Assembly: GCA_018105865.1 (NCBI GenBank)
Contig: CM030852.1
Span: 9,993,950-10,057,949, forward strand
Length of the DNA: 64,000 bases
Reading direction: 5' to 3'
From: Metaphire vulgaris
Taxonomy: Eukaryota; Annelida; Clitellata; Crassiclitellata; Megascolecidae
A model generated the notes under the pieces. That model was not told the origin of the DNA. It did not search any database and was given only the letters and a program-made list of their open reading frames with translations. This document shows positions 11,131-20,955 of this stretch, piece by piece (the stretch's first letter is position 1; every line of letters starts with the position of its first letter). The position numbers were made by a program, and so were the translations under genes.

Positions 11131-11915
11131 GTGTTAGGTACAGTTAATTTAAAATTCAAATTTTATAAGATCCGCGAGTCATCACAAATATTTCTAAGGG
11201 ACATTCGCTGCTCTAATCAAAGGATAAATAGAACTCATCTTCAGGGAAAAGATTAAAGTGGCAAGTATAGCTCGAGTTGCCAGTGCCAAATATATGTACA
11301 TATTAAAATCCTAGTTCTGAAATTTTCTCTTCAGATTCTCACTTTCTCATGTAACATATCAACATCTAACATTTTATCAATAGCCCTCTCCAATCAGTCT
11401 GAGCGCTTAAGATATAAGGGCATCTATATTCACATTATCGTCATCCATGAGAGGATTTTCTTAATCCTGTTGAATGTCCAATTTCCGGCGTCCTGCCTTC
11501 GAACTCATCTGAGGCCAGGCTGCTGGGGATGGCTTCGCCAATTCGTGTGTGATCAACAGCTCTGGTGATCGGCGTTTGGCTTTAGGCTGCCTGTAGGCCA
11601 CTCAATCCTTCCTAAAAGATAAAATACAGCTTGGTTTATTGCATATTATAGTATAGTATAGTTATCAGGGTTGTCTGCTTGCAAAAGACTACATTTCCTG
11701 TTGGTCTAAATGTCGTCTACAAAACAGCATGCAGTTGAAAAAATGCTTAATTTAAAAACATAAAACTATCTTCTTGAACCATTCGTAAGACTTTTATTTC
11801 TGTAGCCTACCTACTGTGACACAAAATATATCAAGAGTGAGGAAAGGCGTTTAAGAGAACGCATAATAGTGCAAATTCGGATTTTACGAGTACCAATAGT
11901 GTTTGCATGCTTGAA
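11131..11915. other. No gene recognised
   Basis: Flank of gene A aligned in patches to 40600-40900 beside gene B (for example 'ttctcactttct', 'catccatgagaggattt'), so part of the duplicated block. No exon seen. Confidence 0.45.
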
Positions 11916-12002
11916 TCTTTAGTTAGTTAGTTAGTTAGTTATAGGGTCATTTATATAGCGCTATTGTCCTAGCTGGCTAGAGTCAAGAGTGCTTTACATT
12001 GC
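11916..12002 (-). mobile_element. LINE 3' end remnant with (TTAG)n tail
   Basis: 'ttagttagttagttagtt' followed by 'tatatagcgctattgtcc' and 'agagtgctttacattgc', which is the reverse-oriented 3' signature of L2-like LINEs. Confidence 0.55.
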
Positions 12003-12440
12003 ATTAAAGGAGTGTCCGAACAAGTGCGTTTCAGTCTCTTAGTGAATGTTTCCAAGTTGGTCGCGTTTTTACACAAGTTTTTACACCGGTTGGATCCGGT
12101 AAGCCTTCTTCAGAACGCCAAAGCGCTACAAAATGGTCACCTATATAAATCCATAACTATAAGAGGCAGAATTAGTCACCTCAACTCAACCCAACTGTGT
12201 CGCGGTGCTACCGTTCTTGCGTAGTAATTAAAATTAAAATAGCACCTTTTTACATAGGTCAAAGTCATTCGGACACCATATCTCTGAATACTTGAAATTC
12301 ATCATTTTGACGCTCGAAGTGAATAATTAATGTAATGAAGGCGCCATATCAATTTTAATTAAAGGTTACAGCAGGGTTTATCGCTATATAAGGGTGGGCT
12401 ATATAAGGCTATATCTAAAGGTAGCCTCCTTTAGTTTTAG

Positions 12441-13665
12441 GTTGAGCAGCTGGGTTTCAGAAAAGGCAAGGGAACCAGAAAAGGCAAGGGAACCAGAGAT
12501 GCCATCTTTCAATTAAGGATACTTTGCGAAAACGCCCAAAAAATGGGAAAGAAATTACACATATGCTTCATTGATTATAAAAAAGCATTCGACAGAATAA
12601 ATCATCAAAAGCTATTGGAGACACTAAAGTGGGCAGGAATACCAAAACTGGAGCAAAATTTAATCTGTAACTTATACTGGAATGAATACGCCACCATAAG
12701 AATAAAAGAGGAGGAATCCGAGAAGATACGAGTACAAATAAAAAAAGGAGTCAGACAAGGATGCATACTATCCCCTTTACTATTTAACCTATATACAGAG
12801 CTATTAATAAAGGAATCATTAGAACAAACTTCTGGAATAAAAATCAATGGAACAATCTATAACATACTCAGATATGCAGATGCTACGGTAATCTTTGCCG
12901 AAAAAGAGGAAGACCTCCAACTCATAATTAACAAGCTAAACGACAAAAGCAAAGAATACGGGATGGAAATTAACAGAAAGAAAACAAAAACGATGATAGT
13001 AAGCAAACACCAAAATGAGAAACACAACATCTTAATTGATAACACTAAGTTGGAACAAGTAAAAGAATACAAATATCTGGGCAGTTTCATAACAGATAAC
13101 GGACGATGTACAAAATACATAAACGCCAGAATTGCTATGGCCAAAGAAGCCTTTTGGAAACAAAAAGAATTACTAAGAAGAAACCTAGACCAAACACTAA
13201 AACTACGAATCCTGAGATGCTATGTATACTCGGTTATCAAATTCTCCTGCGAATGCTGGACTCTAACAAAGCAGTTGAAAAATAAAATACAGGCCTTTGA
13301 AATGTGGTGCTTCAGAAGAATCTTGAAAATTAGCTGGCAAGAGAGAATAACAAATGAAGAGGTACTAAAGAAAATTGGAGAAAAGAGACAACTCCTGACT
13401 GAAATTATAAACAGGAAAACTCAGTATGCTGGACACATAATGCGGGGTTCAAGCACAGAACAAGCAAGAGTCCTATTAGAGGGCAGATATGAGGGAAACA
13501 GAGCCAGAGGAAGACCTAGAAGAGACTGGCTGGACGACGTTAAGGAACACATACAGGAAAAGAACTACGGAAGACTAAAAAGGATTGCTGAAGACAGAAC
13601 GAAGTGGAAACAACTCATGACCGTCAACCTTCAGATATGAAGATGACACATGATGATGATGAGTT
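12441..13665 (+). mobile_element. RTE-like LINE, 5'-truncated
   Basis: Begins inside the polymerase (EQLGFRKGKGT, in which a 'ggcaagggaaccagaaaa' unit is repeated) and ends in a 'gatgatgatgag' simple repeat. Gene B's flank has no insertion at the aligned place (about 41130), so it entered the gene A flank after the A/B duplication or was lost from B. It contains the open frame listed next. Confidence 0.85.
12543..13640 (+). CDS. Reverse transcriptase of RTE-like LINE, partial, catalytic Asp lost
   Basis: A 365-residue open frame. RT motif A is CFIDYKKAFDRI (about residues 9-20), motif B is KGVRQGCILSPLLFNLY (about 68-84), and motif C is RYADATVIF (about 109-117). Motif C normally ends in two aspartates (YADD); here the second is Ala, which should abolish polymerase activity. 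Downstream are the KYLGSFI, CECWTLTKQ, YAGHIMRG and RARGRPRRDWLDD blocks of the RTE C-terminus. The endonuclease domain and the N-terminal RT are missing. This is a transposon gene, not a host gene, and was probably inactive for some time although the frame has survived. Confidence 0.85.
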   Translation: MGKKLHICFIDYKKAFDRINHQKLLETLKWAGIPKLEQNLICNLYWNEYATIRIKEEESEKIRVQIKKGVRQGCILSPLLFNLYTELLIKESLEQTSGIKINGTIYNILRYADATVIFAEKEEDLQLIINKLNDKSKEYGMEINRKKTKTMIVSKHQNEKHNILIDNTKLEQVKEYKYLGSFITDNGRCTKYINARIAMAKEAFWKQKELLRRNLDQTLKLRILRCYVYSVIKFSCECWTLTKQLKNKIQAFEMWCFRRILKISWQERITNEEVLKKIGEKRQLLTEIINRKTQYAGHIMRGSSTEQARVLLEGRYEGNRARGRPRRDWLDDVKEHIQEKNYGRLKRIAEDRTKWKQLMTVNLQI

Positions 13666-13935
13666 GTGAACACTGACGGATAAAATAATTCACGATGTTT
13701 TACATAACATTATAAGCTATGTACAACACAGTCAAAAGTATCATTTCTGGGGTGCCTTCCTGGCTGCATTGCACGTGAATGTGCGTGCCTCAGACATCGC
13801 CGTTTTAGGCAATTTGCCGACATCTTGCGCTTGATTTTGCGGGATAGGGGTCGTGTTCTCTCCTTTCGGGAGTTCTCTTAGTTCCCCAACCTAGGTCGTC
13901 ACGTTTATGCAACAAGTTCTTATTTTTAAAATGCA
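13666..13935. repeat. Duplicated flank of gene A, paralogous to 41130-41490
   Basis: Strings such as 'gtgcgtgcctcagacatcgcc', 'ttgattttgcggga' and 'cacgtttatgcaacaag' recur in the same order at 41340-41490 upstream of gene B. No exon recognised. Confidence 0.6.
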
Positions 13936-13939
13936 CATC

Positions 13940-13976
<37 letters not shown>

Positions 13977-14745
13977 GAAATTTAAGATTTATGTGGTAAA
14001 TTGTCCTAGGAGGACTGTTTGAACACATTACATAGTTCATGGTTGATAGGTCAGGATTTAACAGAATAGCTGATCTCGAATAGGAATTCAGGACGTTTCA
14101 TCTCAGAACCATTCATCTCAGGACGTTTCAACGCGGACGATTCATCTCAAGAACTATTCATCTCAGGACGTTTCATTAGGAGAACTATTCATCTCAGGAC
14201 ATTTAATCAGGAGGACTATTCACCACCCTAACCCTGACCCTGACCCTTACCCTAACCCTAACTTTAACCCTTATAACTTTATCCGAGATGAATAGTCCTC
14301 CTGATGAAACGTCCTGTTATGAATGATCCTCCTGATGAAATGTCCTGAGATGAATAGTCCTTGAGATGAGGTTGAGCCGCGTTGAATCGTCCGCGTTGAA
14401 TCGTCCTGAGATGAATCGGTCGGATACCCTCGAACACCCAAGTCTTCAGTCGCTTCTTAAATATTTCCAGAGAAGGTGATGTTTGAACGCTGATGGGGAA
14501 ACAATTCCAGGCTTTTGCTGCGGTAACCGGGAAGGTGTGGCCGCCGGCAGGGGCAAGGCGTGTACGCGGACCTTCGGAGTGCTTGAGTGGAGCCAGATCG
14601 CAGACGCCTTCTACTGTGTGTCTGCGGATCTCTGGATTTCTGATCTGAGATAGGAGGGACCGATGTCATGCAGGCAACGATAAGCGATGGTTGTCAGCTT
14701 ATATGTTATTCGCTCGGGGACCGAGAGCCAGTATCTATTACATAT
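13936..14745 (-). mobile_element. L2-like LINE 3' end with (AAT)n tail, interrupted
   Basis: Minus-strand copy of the family also seen at 56985-57540 plus: shared strings include 'gtggtaaattgtcctaggagga', 'acattacatagttcatgg' and 'ccagagaaggtgatgtttgaac'. The tail is an ATT run at 13941-13976. It is interrupted at 14088-14430 by a foldback element. Confidence 0.75.
14088..14430. mobile_element. Foldback element with telomere-like core
   Basis: The left arm (14088-14225) is built of units like 'attcatctcaggacgtttca'. The right arm (14280-14425) holds their reverse complements ('gatgaaacgtcctg', 'gagatgaatagtcc'). Between them, 14226-14270 is a degenerate run of CCCTAA/CCCTGA/CCCTTA. It interrupts a LINE, so it is mobile or was inserted. 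No family recognised. A smaller element of similar design lies at 15675-15770. Confidence 0.6.
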
Positions 14746-14770
14746 CATACAAGAGAATCGTAGTAGAATA

Positions 14771-15300
14771 AAGGGGATACCTTCATTCATTCATTCATTC
14801 ATTCATTCATTCATTCATTCATTCATTCATTCATTCGTTCGTTCGTTCGTTCGTTCGTTCATTCATTCATTCATTCATTCATTCATTCATTCATTCATTC
14901 ATGGACAATTTATATAGCGCTGCAACAAGGCTGAGGCCTACAACAAAAGCGCTTTGACATCTAAACAACTAAATCCCAACCTAAACAGATGCGTCTTTAG
15001 GCTCTTGATCAGTAATGTCGGCCATGGTGACGTCATCGGGAAGAGAGTTCCACAAGATAGGATTACCCCGAGTAAAGGACCTCCTTCCGAACTTAGCAGT
15101 CTTGGACGGAGGAGGAACATAAAGTTTAACCCTACGACTCGAGCGGATGAACGATCTCCTGTCATTACACTGCGGTCTCTTTACAAGAGAAGCAAAGTAC
15201 TCCGGACAGCACGGGTCATGCCCACACTCTGTACGTGAGCCAGCATCTCTTGAACACAATCCGCTCAAGGACCAATGAAGGCTTTCGCTGCGGTAACCGG
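14771..15300 (-). mobile_element. L2-like LINE 3' fragment with long (GAAT)n tail
   Basis: ATTC/GTTC tetranucleotide run at 14780-14900, then the reverse-oriented 3' signature 'tatatagcgctgcaacaagg' and RT C-terminus (ending HLFRLGFSCLDVKALLL on the minus strand; another frame carries FGRRSFTRGNPILWNSL). It is the same family as 2391-2965. It sits inside or next to another LINE copy: 'gctgcggtaaccgggaa' occurs on both sides, at about 14518 and 15288. Confidence 0.8.
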
Positions 15301-15304
15301 GAAC

Positions 15305-15660
15305 ACCTACATTCAAACATGCATTTAATAAAATTCGCAGGATATTTAGTACACTCACTGACAGCCGAAGCATGTAGTTAACAGCGAAATTTATCTACTA
15401 AGATTGAAAATGAAAGCGGAACCAATCTAACATCTTTCAAAACATCCGTGTGTTGCTGCAGTGTTATCACTTCAGAGCTATACAATTCTAACTTGTGTTC
15501 AATCAAGTTAGTAAGTAAGCAACCAAAATCTCGTAGATTTGTTTCGAATTTCGATGGGAGTACAGTTGTAGCTACTGTATTTAGTTTTAGGCGCCTAGAT
15601 TTTTTTGAAATAACTATAGGCAGATTGCAATATTCAACCAAGCAGTAGTCTACACTGCAC
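15305..15660. repeat. Duplicated flank of gene A, paralogous to 41555-41890
   Basis: Collinear similarity with the gene B upstream flank ('tttcaaaacatccgtgt', 'gatatttagtaca', 'ggcgcctaga'). The B copy contains a possible first exon (41609-41733); here the aligned ATG is AAG and a stop follows, so the exon could not be used in A. Confidence 0.6.
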
Positions 15661-15674
15661 CGACTAAATTATTA

Positions 15675-15770
15675 GGTGCTAGGACAAAATGTCAGCGGAC
15701 AAAATGTCATCCTAACTCTAACTCAAACTCTAAACCGTTACATTTTGTCCGCGGACATTTTATTCGGCCA
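15675..15770. mobile_element. Small foldback element with CCTAAC-like core
   Basis: 'ggacaaaatgtcagcggacaaaatg' on the left is mirrored by 'cattttgtccgcggacatttt' on the right. The core is 'cctaactctaactcaaactctaaacc', a degenerate telomere-like run. Same architecture as 14088-14430 with different arms. Confidence 0.55.
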
Positions 15771-16017
15771 CGAATTATTATAATGGGACTACGTCTGTTA
15801 TTTTCATTTTCTTTTGACTTTATCCTCGTTATTTCAACATTCTGAGGACTAACATCCCGACTCTTCATTATCTCTTTTCTAAACCATTCGTATTTAATTC
15901 GCCACCTCTAGATTACTACGGCGTGTCTGTCCTTGATAATTATTTATAACTCTGTTAGTTTATTTTAAAATAGATGTGCTATCCATTAATAGAATATCGA
16001 ATTTTGTCTTAGATAGA

Positions 16018-16148
16018 TAGTGTGATTTAAAATGGCTTAGGAGGCATTACTGCCTGTGTGAAAGCCACTAGGGGCGCTAACGGGGCTTGAACCCGCTCCG
16101 TCAACCTACCGCTCCAGCGCGTAACCCATTCCGCCATCTTCTGCCCCC
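16018..16148 (-). mobile_element. tRNA-derived SINE
   Basis: Read on the minus strand: a tRNA-like head with 'gatggcggaatgggttacgcgc' (box A-like), a box B-like GGTTCAAGCCC, then a body 'ggctttcacacaggcagtaatgcctcctaagcc'. That body also occurs, diverged, at 20034-20084, 23696-23744 and 41260-41320, which indicates a family of SINE copies. Confidence 0.6.
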
Positions 16149-16200
16149 CATAGTGTTTTAATGTGTGTTCAATGACGATGATGATTTGACGGGTATCAAT

Positions 16201-17326
16201 CATGGAGTTATTATTAGAGGAGACGGCATTACGTCATTTCTAACCAGGCTGCGTGAAGCCAGTAGCGCGTAGGCTAAAAATAGCACCTCCATTGTTAGCG
16301 GCCATTGTGGTTGAATCGGACGTGGGGGTAACTGAAAGTTGACAGTTAATGACAAGGGGAGGGGCAGTGTTATTTCTAGGATTTTGAATTTGGGGGGTGG
16401 TGTCGGGAAAACCGGGGGGAGGGTGGCGGAATTTTTGTCTCTCCCCGGAAAAAGGCTGACAAAAAGGTCATCCGACAATAAAAGTTTGGGGGAGGGGTGT
16501 CCTCCATTGGGGGAGGGGGTGTTCAGAGCTAATTAGTATCCATTTTGCATTGTCACATTACCAAATTTTGGGGGGTGTCGACCTCAAATTGGGGGTGGTG
16601 GTGTTGAGGGGTGTTAGGAGGGTGTAAAAATATCCCTGGGAGGGGGTCGAAAATTGCCCAAAAATTGTTGACATAATTAATGGACAACCCCCATGCCTTA
16701 TTGAAAACACGATTAATGTCATCCAATAGGCTGCCCACTTGCTATTTTTCAAACACAAATTTCGAACAATAGCATCTTAATCAGTGGCGGCTCCACAGGG
16801 GGGCCCCGGGGGCATGCCCCTATTGAGTGCCTGGCCTCCCAGTGGCCTCCTGTTGGGACCATATACTTAATACTACATACCTGACAACAAACGGTAGGCC
16901 CCCATGGTTAGAAGTTGCCACCCCAACGGCCCCCCCCCCACTTGCCAAATCCTGGAGCCGCCACTGGGCCCAGGGTGGGTCCGTGCCCCCTATTGAGTGC
17001 CTGGCCCCCAGTGGCCACTCTGTTGGAACCCTATACTTAATACTACATACCTAACAACAAGCGGTAGGACCGCCTGATTAGAAGTTGCCACCCCAACACC
17101 ACCCACCACTTGCCAAATTCTGGAGCCTCCACTGATCTGAATCTCCATTTTCATTACATACTAATAAAAAGTTCTTAGATCATTGATAAAACATATCCGC
17201 AGCTATTCCCTATGGCTCAGCTGATGATTTTTTGGGTCTACCAATGTGGCTGCCGTTTGGGAATTTCCCAAATAGTTGGCTTCAGCCAAGTGACGTAATG
17301 CCGTCTCCTCTAATAATAACTCCATG
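16201..17326. mobile_element. Non-autonomous transposon, 36-bp inverted repeats, nested
   Basis: Perfect 36-bp termini beginning CATGGAGTTATTATTAGAGG, flanked by the 8-bp duplication GTATCAAT (16193-16200 and 17327-17334). It is inserted in the left terminal repeat of the outer element. The 8-bp duplication points to a hAT-type transposase. No transposase frame inside. Confidence 0.85.
16782..17134. mobile_element. hAT-type MITE with internal duplication, nested
   Basis: Starts CAGTGGCGGCTCCAC and ends with an imperfect inverted copy (ggagcctccactg). A complete unit ends at 16966 (ggagccgccactg) and a second partial unit follows, so the element is a head-to-tail dimer. Flanks: ATCTTAAT (16774-16781) and ATCTGAAT (17135-17142). 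Related to 25056-25241. Confidence 0.75.
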
Positions 17327-17403
17327 GTATCAATTATTAAATTCCAAGACCCGCGGCAGTTGAGGAGTAAGAATATTAGACAGTTCGGTTCTATTCCGCG
17401 CGG

Positions 17404-18065
17404 ACATCGGAATGCCAGTAACGTCAGTTTGAAGTTACATGTAATACGTTCTGGCACTCGCAACCAATCAAGATCACAGTGTTTAGGAGTCACGTGCTGT
17501 TTGCGTCGTGTGGAGTGAACTAAACGCACAGCAGCATGCACGTCTGAATGGCATAGCGAGATATACGACTATATGATAAGCTGTCTATGACAGGTAAAAA
17601 TTCGCTTTCTGCGGTTACGTTCCTGTATAGCAGAAAGAGTTCAAAGTTACAAACAAACAATCGGTGGCGTAGCCCGGATTCTGAAATAGGGGAACATCGT
17701 CATTTTCGGACCAAAGACTCCGGAAAGCGGAGGAGGAGCTCTAACTACCTACCTAAAAAGCTAAAAACAACAGTTTTGAACAAATCTCACAAATGGTTCA
17801 GACCGGAATATGGGGAGGGACAGTCCCGCTGTTCCCCGCAGCAACGTCAATGCAAAAAATGCAGGTACAAGTAGTTGTAAGTGTCTTGCTTGAAGTAGGT
17901 AGCGTTATCGGCAAACAGATTGACTGCATTATCTGAGAGGACTTTACGCACGAAGTCCGAGACGTGTTTGTGCACCGCCGATACCATCCCTCAAAAGAGA
18001 CAGAATCTCTTTAAGTTCACCATAAAATCATAAGTGATAACATCTATAATAATTAGGCTTACATA
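17404..18065. other. Interior of the outer transposon
   Basis: Moderate GC, no transposase recognised. A plus frame at 17587-17874 is basic and has no known motif. Confidence 0.4.
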
Positions 18066-18180
18066 GGAATAGAACCGAACTGTCTAATATTCTTACTCCT
18101 CAACTGCCGCGGGTCTTGGAATTTAATAATTGATACCCGTCAAATCATCATCGTCATTGAACACACATTGAAACACAATG

Positions 18181-19446
18181 GGGGGGGGGGGGGCTTGCCT
18201 TCAATATCTATACAAAAATTTCTTCACTTTGTCTGAAGTCTGAGCTTGAGTCTGAGTCTGAAGCTACACTTTTTAAATTCTCACCTGAATTTTTCCCCAG
18301 AAAATCTTGGATCAGTAAGTGAAGAGCAAGGTGAGTGGTTTCACCAACATATATAAGAAATGAAAAACGAAACCAAGGCCATTGGGATGTAAGCATGATG
18401 GGAGATTACTGCTGGTCTCTCCATCGGGGAACTCGGGATACATCACATAAGAGAAGAAGCTCTTCTTGGACTTTTGCTGAGAATTTTATTTAGAAAATTC
18501 CAACCATTGTGTTCTTAGAAATAAGTAATGTACCTGCCTTAACTTTCACTGTCACATAGTTAAAAGAAATTAAATTTGGTAACTCTGATTTCACTTTTTT
18601 ATTATGCACCTTTTACTTAATTGTCCAACATTGTAGCTGCATAATACTGTAGAATTCAATTTATCGAAATTGCCTAAAACGGTACGTGATGGGAGAAATC
18701 TGATAGCATATTTAGAATCAGCCCCTCAAAAACTACAAGAATCACCTAGTTTAATGAAAAAAGCTTTCACAAATTTTTTGGTAGGCCTGTGTTATAAATG
18801 AAAGTAGAGTAGAATCTGCCACATCTCTTTATTTCTGATCTTTCAACGCCATCTACACTATAAAATGTCTATTCTCTCACAGTAGTCACAAACTTGGATT
18901 AAATTCATCATTAGAATAGTCTCCAGAACGAATTCGTCATTGACTGGCTCTGATTCTTGGGTTGTACAGAGATCTTTCGAGCGGAAGGTCTTTGCAGCCA
19001 TTTTCGGACAAGTTCAGCTACTCACAGAAATCACCGGAAAAGTGAAATCAGGTCTTCGAACAAAGTCGGCCTATTTTGTCAAAAGCAGGTAATAAAAGAC
19101 TACCTGAAGATTTCGTTCGACATCTGCAATGGGACAATGACGAAATGTTCATCCACCTGGGTGCTACCGTCAAGCTTACTTTGATATGACTCTTCAGTCG
19201 AGTGGCTTCTTTTGATCTACGGTCATTAATACGACTCTTTATCATCTCGTAATTCAATCGTAGTGATAGCATGCTGATAAGATCTTATCTACCAATTGGA
19301 AGTCTATTTATATTCCTTACGAAGTCGACGCCAAAGTCCTGCTGCCATAGACTGTCCTAGAACACAGACAGGAGAGCGTATTCGCAATATTATTCTGCTA
19401 CCGGGAGGAAAACAATATAGCATTTTATTGACGCAATCTGAGCAAA
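18181..19446. other. Intergenic; no confident gene
   Basis: Begins with a poly-G run (18181-18193). A plus frame around 18960-19088 reads FGQVQLLTEITGKVKSGLRT and ends at a good donor (AAAGCAG/GTAATA). It could be a 5' exon for the CARD gene at 19447 or for gene F, but nothing identifies it. Confidence 0.3.
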
Positions 19447-19857
19447 ATGAGCAATTTTCGATCCTATTATAATCGAAGAGCGTCGTCATCCACTTGGCGG
19501 AGTTCAGATCCTCTGTTTCAACTAGGCCTAAGCCAGCCTCATCAAGTCAGGCCAGGCATGCAGTTCCATATTATAGAACCATCAACTGTATCAGCCACCA
19601 GTAAGACCGGCAATCCTAGCCTTGAGAAAATATTCTTGGAACGTCACATTGATCCAGATTATGGTCTACTGGACAAGCTACTTGGAAATGGGACTTTATC
19701 GTACGAAGAGTATTCCGCTATTCGCGATAAAGGAACTAGATTGGACAAGAATCAAGAGCTGCTGAAAATCGTGAAAATGAAGAATCGGTACAATCAACTC
19801 TTAAATACACTAAAGGAAGACGGACAGTCGCATGTGACAAACTTCAGTAACAGTTAA
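19447..19857 (+). CDS. CARD-only protein
   Basis: A 136-residue frame from ATG to TAA. The N-terminal ~55 residues are Ser/Arg-rich and unstructured. Residues about 57-133 fit a CARD: LEKIFLERHIDPDYGLLDKL (helices 1-2), GTLSYEEYSAIRDKGTRLDK (helices 3-4), NQELLKIVKMKNRYNQLLNT (helices 4-5), LKEDGQSHVTNF (helix 6). Unlike the family exons it does not end at a GGAG/GT phase-1 donor; an in-frame stop follows. It may be a single-exon CARD-only protein, which in other animals act as dominant regulators of CARD assemblies, or the terminal exon of a longer gene. It lies about 1.1 kb upstream of the gene F CARD exon on the same strand, so a shared transcript with tandem CARDs is possible, but the splice phases I can see do not fit. 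Confidence 0.7.
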   Translation: MSNFRSYYNRRASSSTWRSSDPLFQLGLSQPHQVRPGMQFHIIEPSTVSATSKTGNPSLEKIFLERHIDPDYGLLDKLLGNGTLSYEEYSAIRDKGTRLDKNQELLKIVKMKNRYNQLLNTLKEDGQSHVTNFSNS

Positions 19858-19918
19858 GTCGTTCAAAGTCTTTTCAAGCCAAAGTTTTTATGCGGACATA
19901 TATGATCAATATATGACA

Positions 19919-19979
<61 letters not shown>
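19919..19979. repeat. (TA)n microsatellite
   Basis: About 30 TA units, just 3' of the CARD-only frame. Confidence 0.95.
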
Positions 19980-19983
<4 letters not shown>

Positions 19984-19984
<1 letters not shown>

Positions 19985-20115
19985 ATATGATGAATTACTT
20001 CGCAGACCATTTAGCAACGCAGAGTTACAACAGCGGTTTTCACACAGGCTTACTTGGCCTCCTAAACCACTTAAAATCACATCAATATCAACGCATTTAT
20101 ACCTAGCATATGTTT
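19984..20115. repeat. Copy 1 of a ~130-bp repeat (second copy 23640-23780)
   Basis: About 85-90% identical to 23640-23780. Both follow 'ttacttygcag' and contain the SINE-like body 'cacacaggcttacttggcctcctaaa'. One plus frame is conserved in both (RPF-NA-LQQ-FSHRLTWPPK), but the shared SINE sequence makes a repeat the simpler explanation. Confidence 0.6.
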
Positions 20116-20188
20116 GAGTAGCTAAAATGCGGTGTAGCGTCATAGAAACCTATTGGTTTATATTATATGCATAATATAAACCAATAGG

Positions 20189-20189
<1 letters not shown>

Positions 20190-20260
<71 letters not shown>
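20190..20260. repeat. (TA)n microsatellite
   Basis: Second long TA run; 'ataaaccaatagg' and 'cctattggtttata' lie inverted just before it (20141-20190). Confidence 0.95.
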
Positions 20261-20955
20261 CTTTGCAACAGTTTACTGATTTCTTTTAATTATCATAAAA
20301 CAGAGAAAACACTGATTGACAGGGTCTTATGCTGATATATCGTGAGGGTTTTGATCCTCTAAGTAATCACCGACGATTTTGAGAGTGGGTCAAAACGTTT
20401 GAATTTTAATAATCCGAACTCCACTAAATTTGAAACTTGGAGTCGGAAATTTACCGAATACCGCTATTTTTTTAAAACATAGAACGATGGTGGAGCCAAA
20501 AGGGAAGAGTTAAAATCCATGTTACACGTGTAATGTATTTAAATATAAGTAGTCTATCTAGTGCAATAGCGTTCACATGACGTTAAAGCCATTAGGTTCC
20601 ATCGATTTATGATTAGAAATAGACGATAATTTTGGCGGATGATGACGAAATAAAAGAGAAAATGAAATTGAAAAGTGGAAAAGGGATGATGAGCTATCAA
20701 ATGGAAGAGAAAATCAAAGAATACGATAGAAGATTGATGAAAAGGAAGAGGTAGTAAAAAGCAAAGAAAGAAGCTTCGCAGTGTTGGAGATGAATAGAAG
20801 TTTAGAACTCTAGTTTACTAGACTGGTATATCAACAGAAAAAACTATGGCACATCGAACAACAAAATAAAAAAAATTAATGCAATACTTTCGTGTTTTCA
20901 ATTATTAGAAACGCACGCTTCAACAAATGACAACTTACCTCTTACCATTAGGCAG
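20261..20955. other. No gene recognised
   Basis: Purine-rich stretch at 20640-20790 with no coding signal. A pyrimidine-rich acceptor region begins the gene F CARD exon at the right end. Confidence 0.4.

Larger units (their letters stand above)
16149..18180. mobile_element. DNA transposon with ~115-bp inverted repeats (outer element)
   Basis: The left terminus (16149-16200, continuing at 17335-17399 after a nested insertion) is the inverted copy of 18066-18180: both carry the strings 'gatgatttgacgggtatcaat', 'ccaagacccgcggcag' and 'gaatattagacagttcgg'. Without the nested element it is about 0.9 kb and has no transposase. Long terminal repeats suggest a Mutator-like or similar non-autonomous element. 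Flanking duplications were not identified. Confidence 0.75.

Noticed and set aside
14226..14270. True interstitial telomere or chromosome end
   Set aside because: Only about seven degenerate units, enclosed by inverted arms and LINE sequence on both sides.
14687..14917. FIHSFIHS repeat protein
   Set aside because: Translation of the (ATTC)n LINE tail.
16018..16148. Functional tRNA gene
   Set aside because: Box A and B are present but degenerate, no cloverleaf with paired acceptor arms is evident, and the body recurs as a SINE.
17203..17541. 112-residue minus frame
   Set aside because: Spans the ends of two nested transposons; an L2-like HCDLDWLRVPERITC piece suggests repeat origin only.
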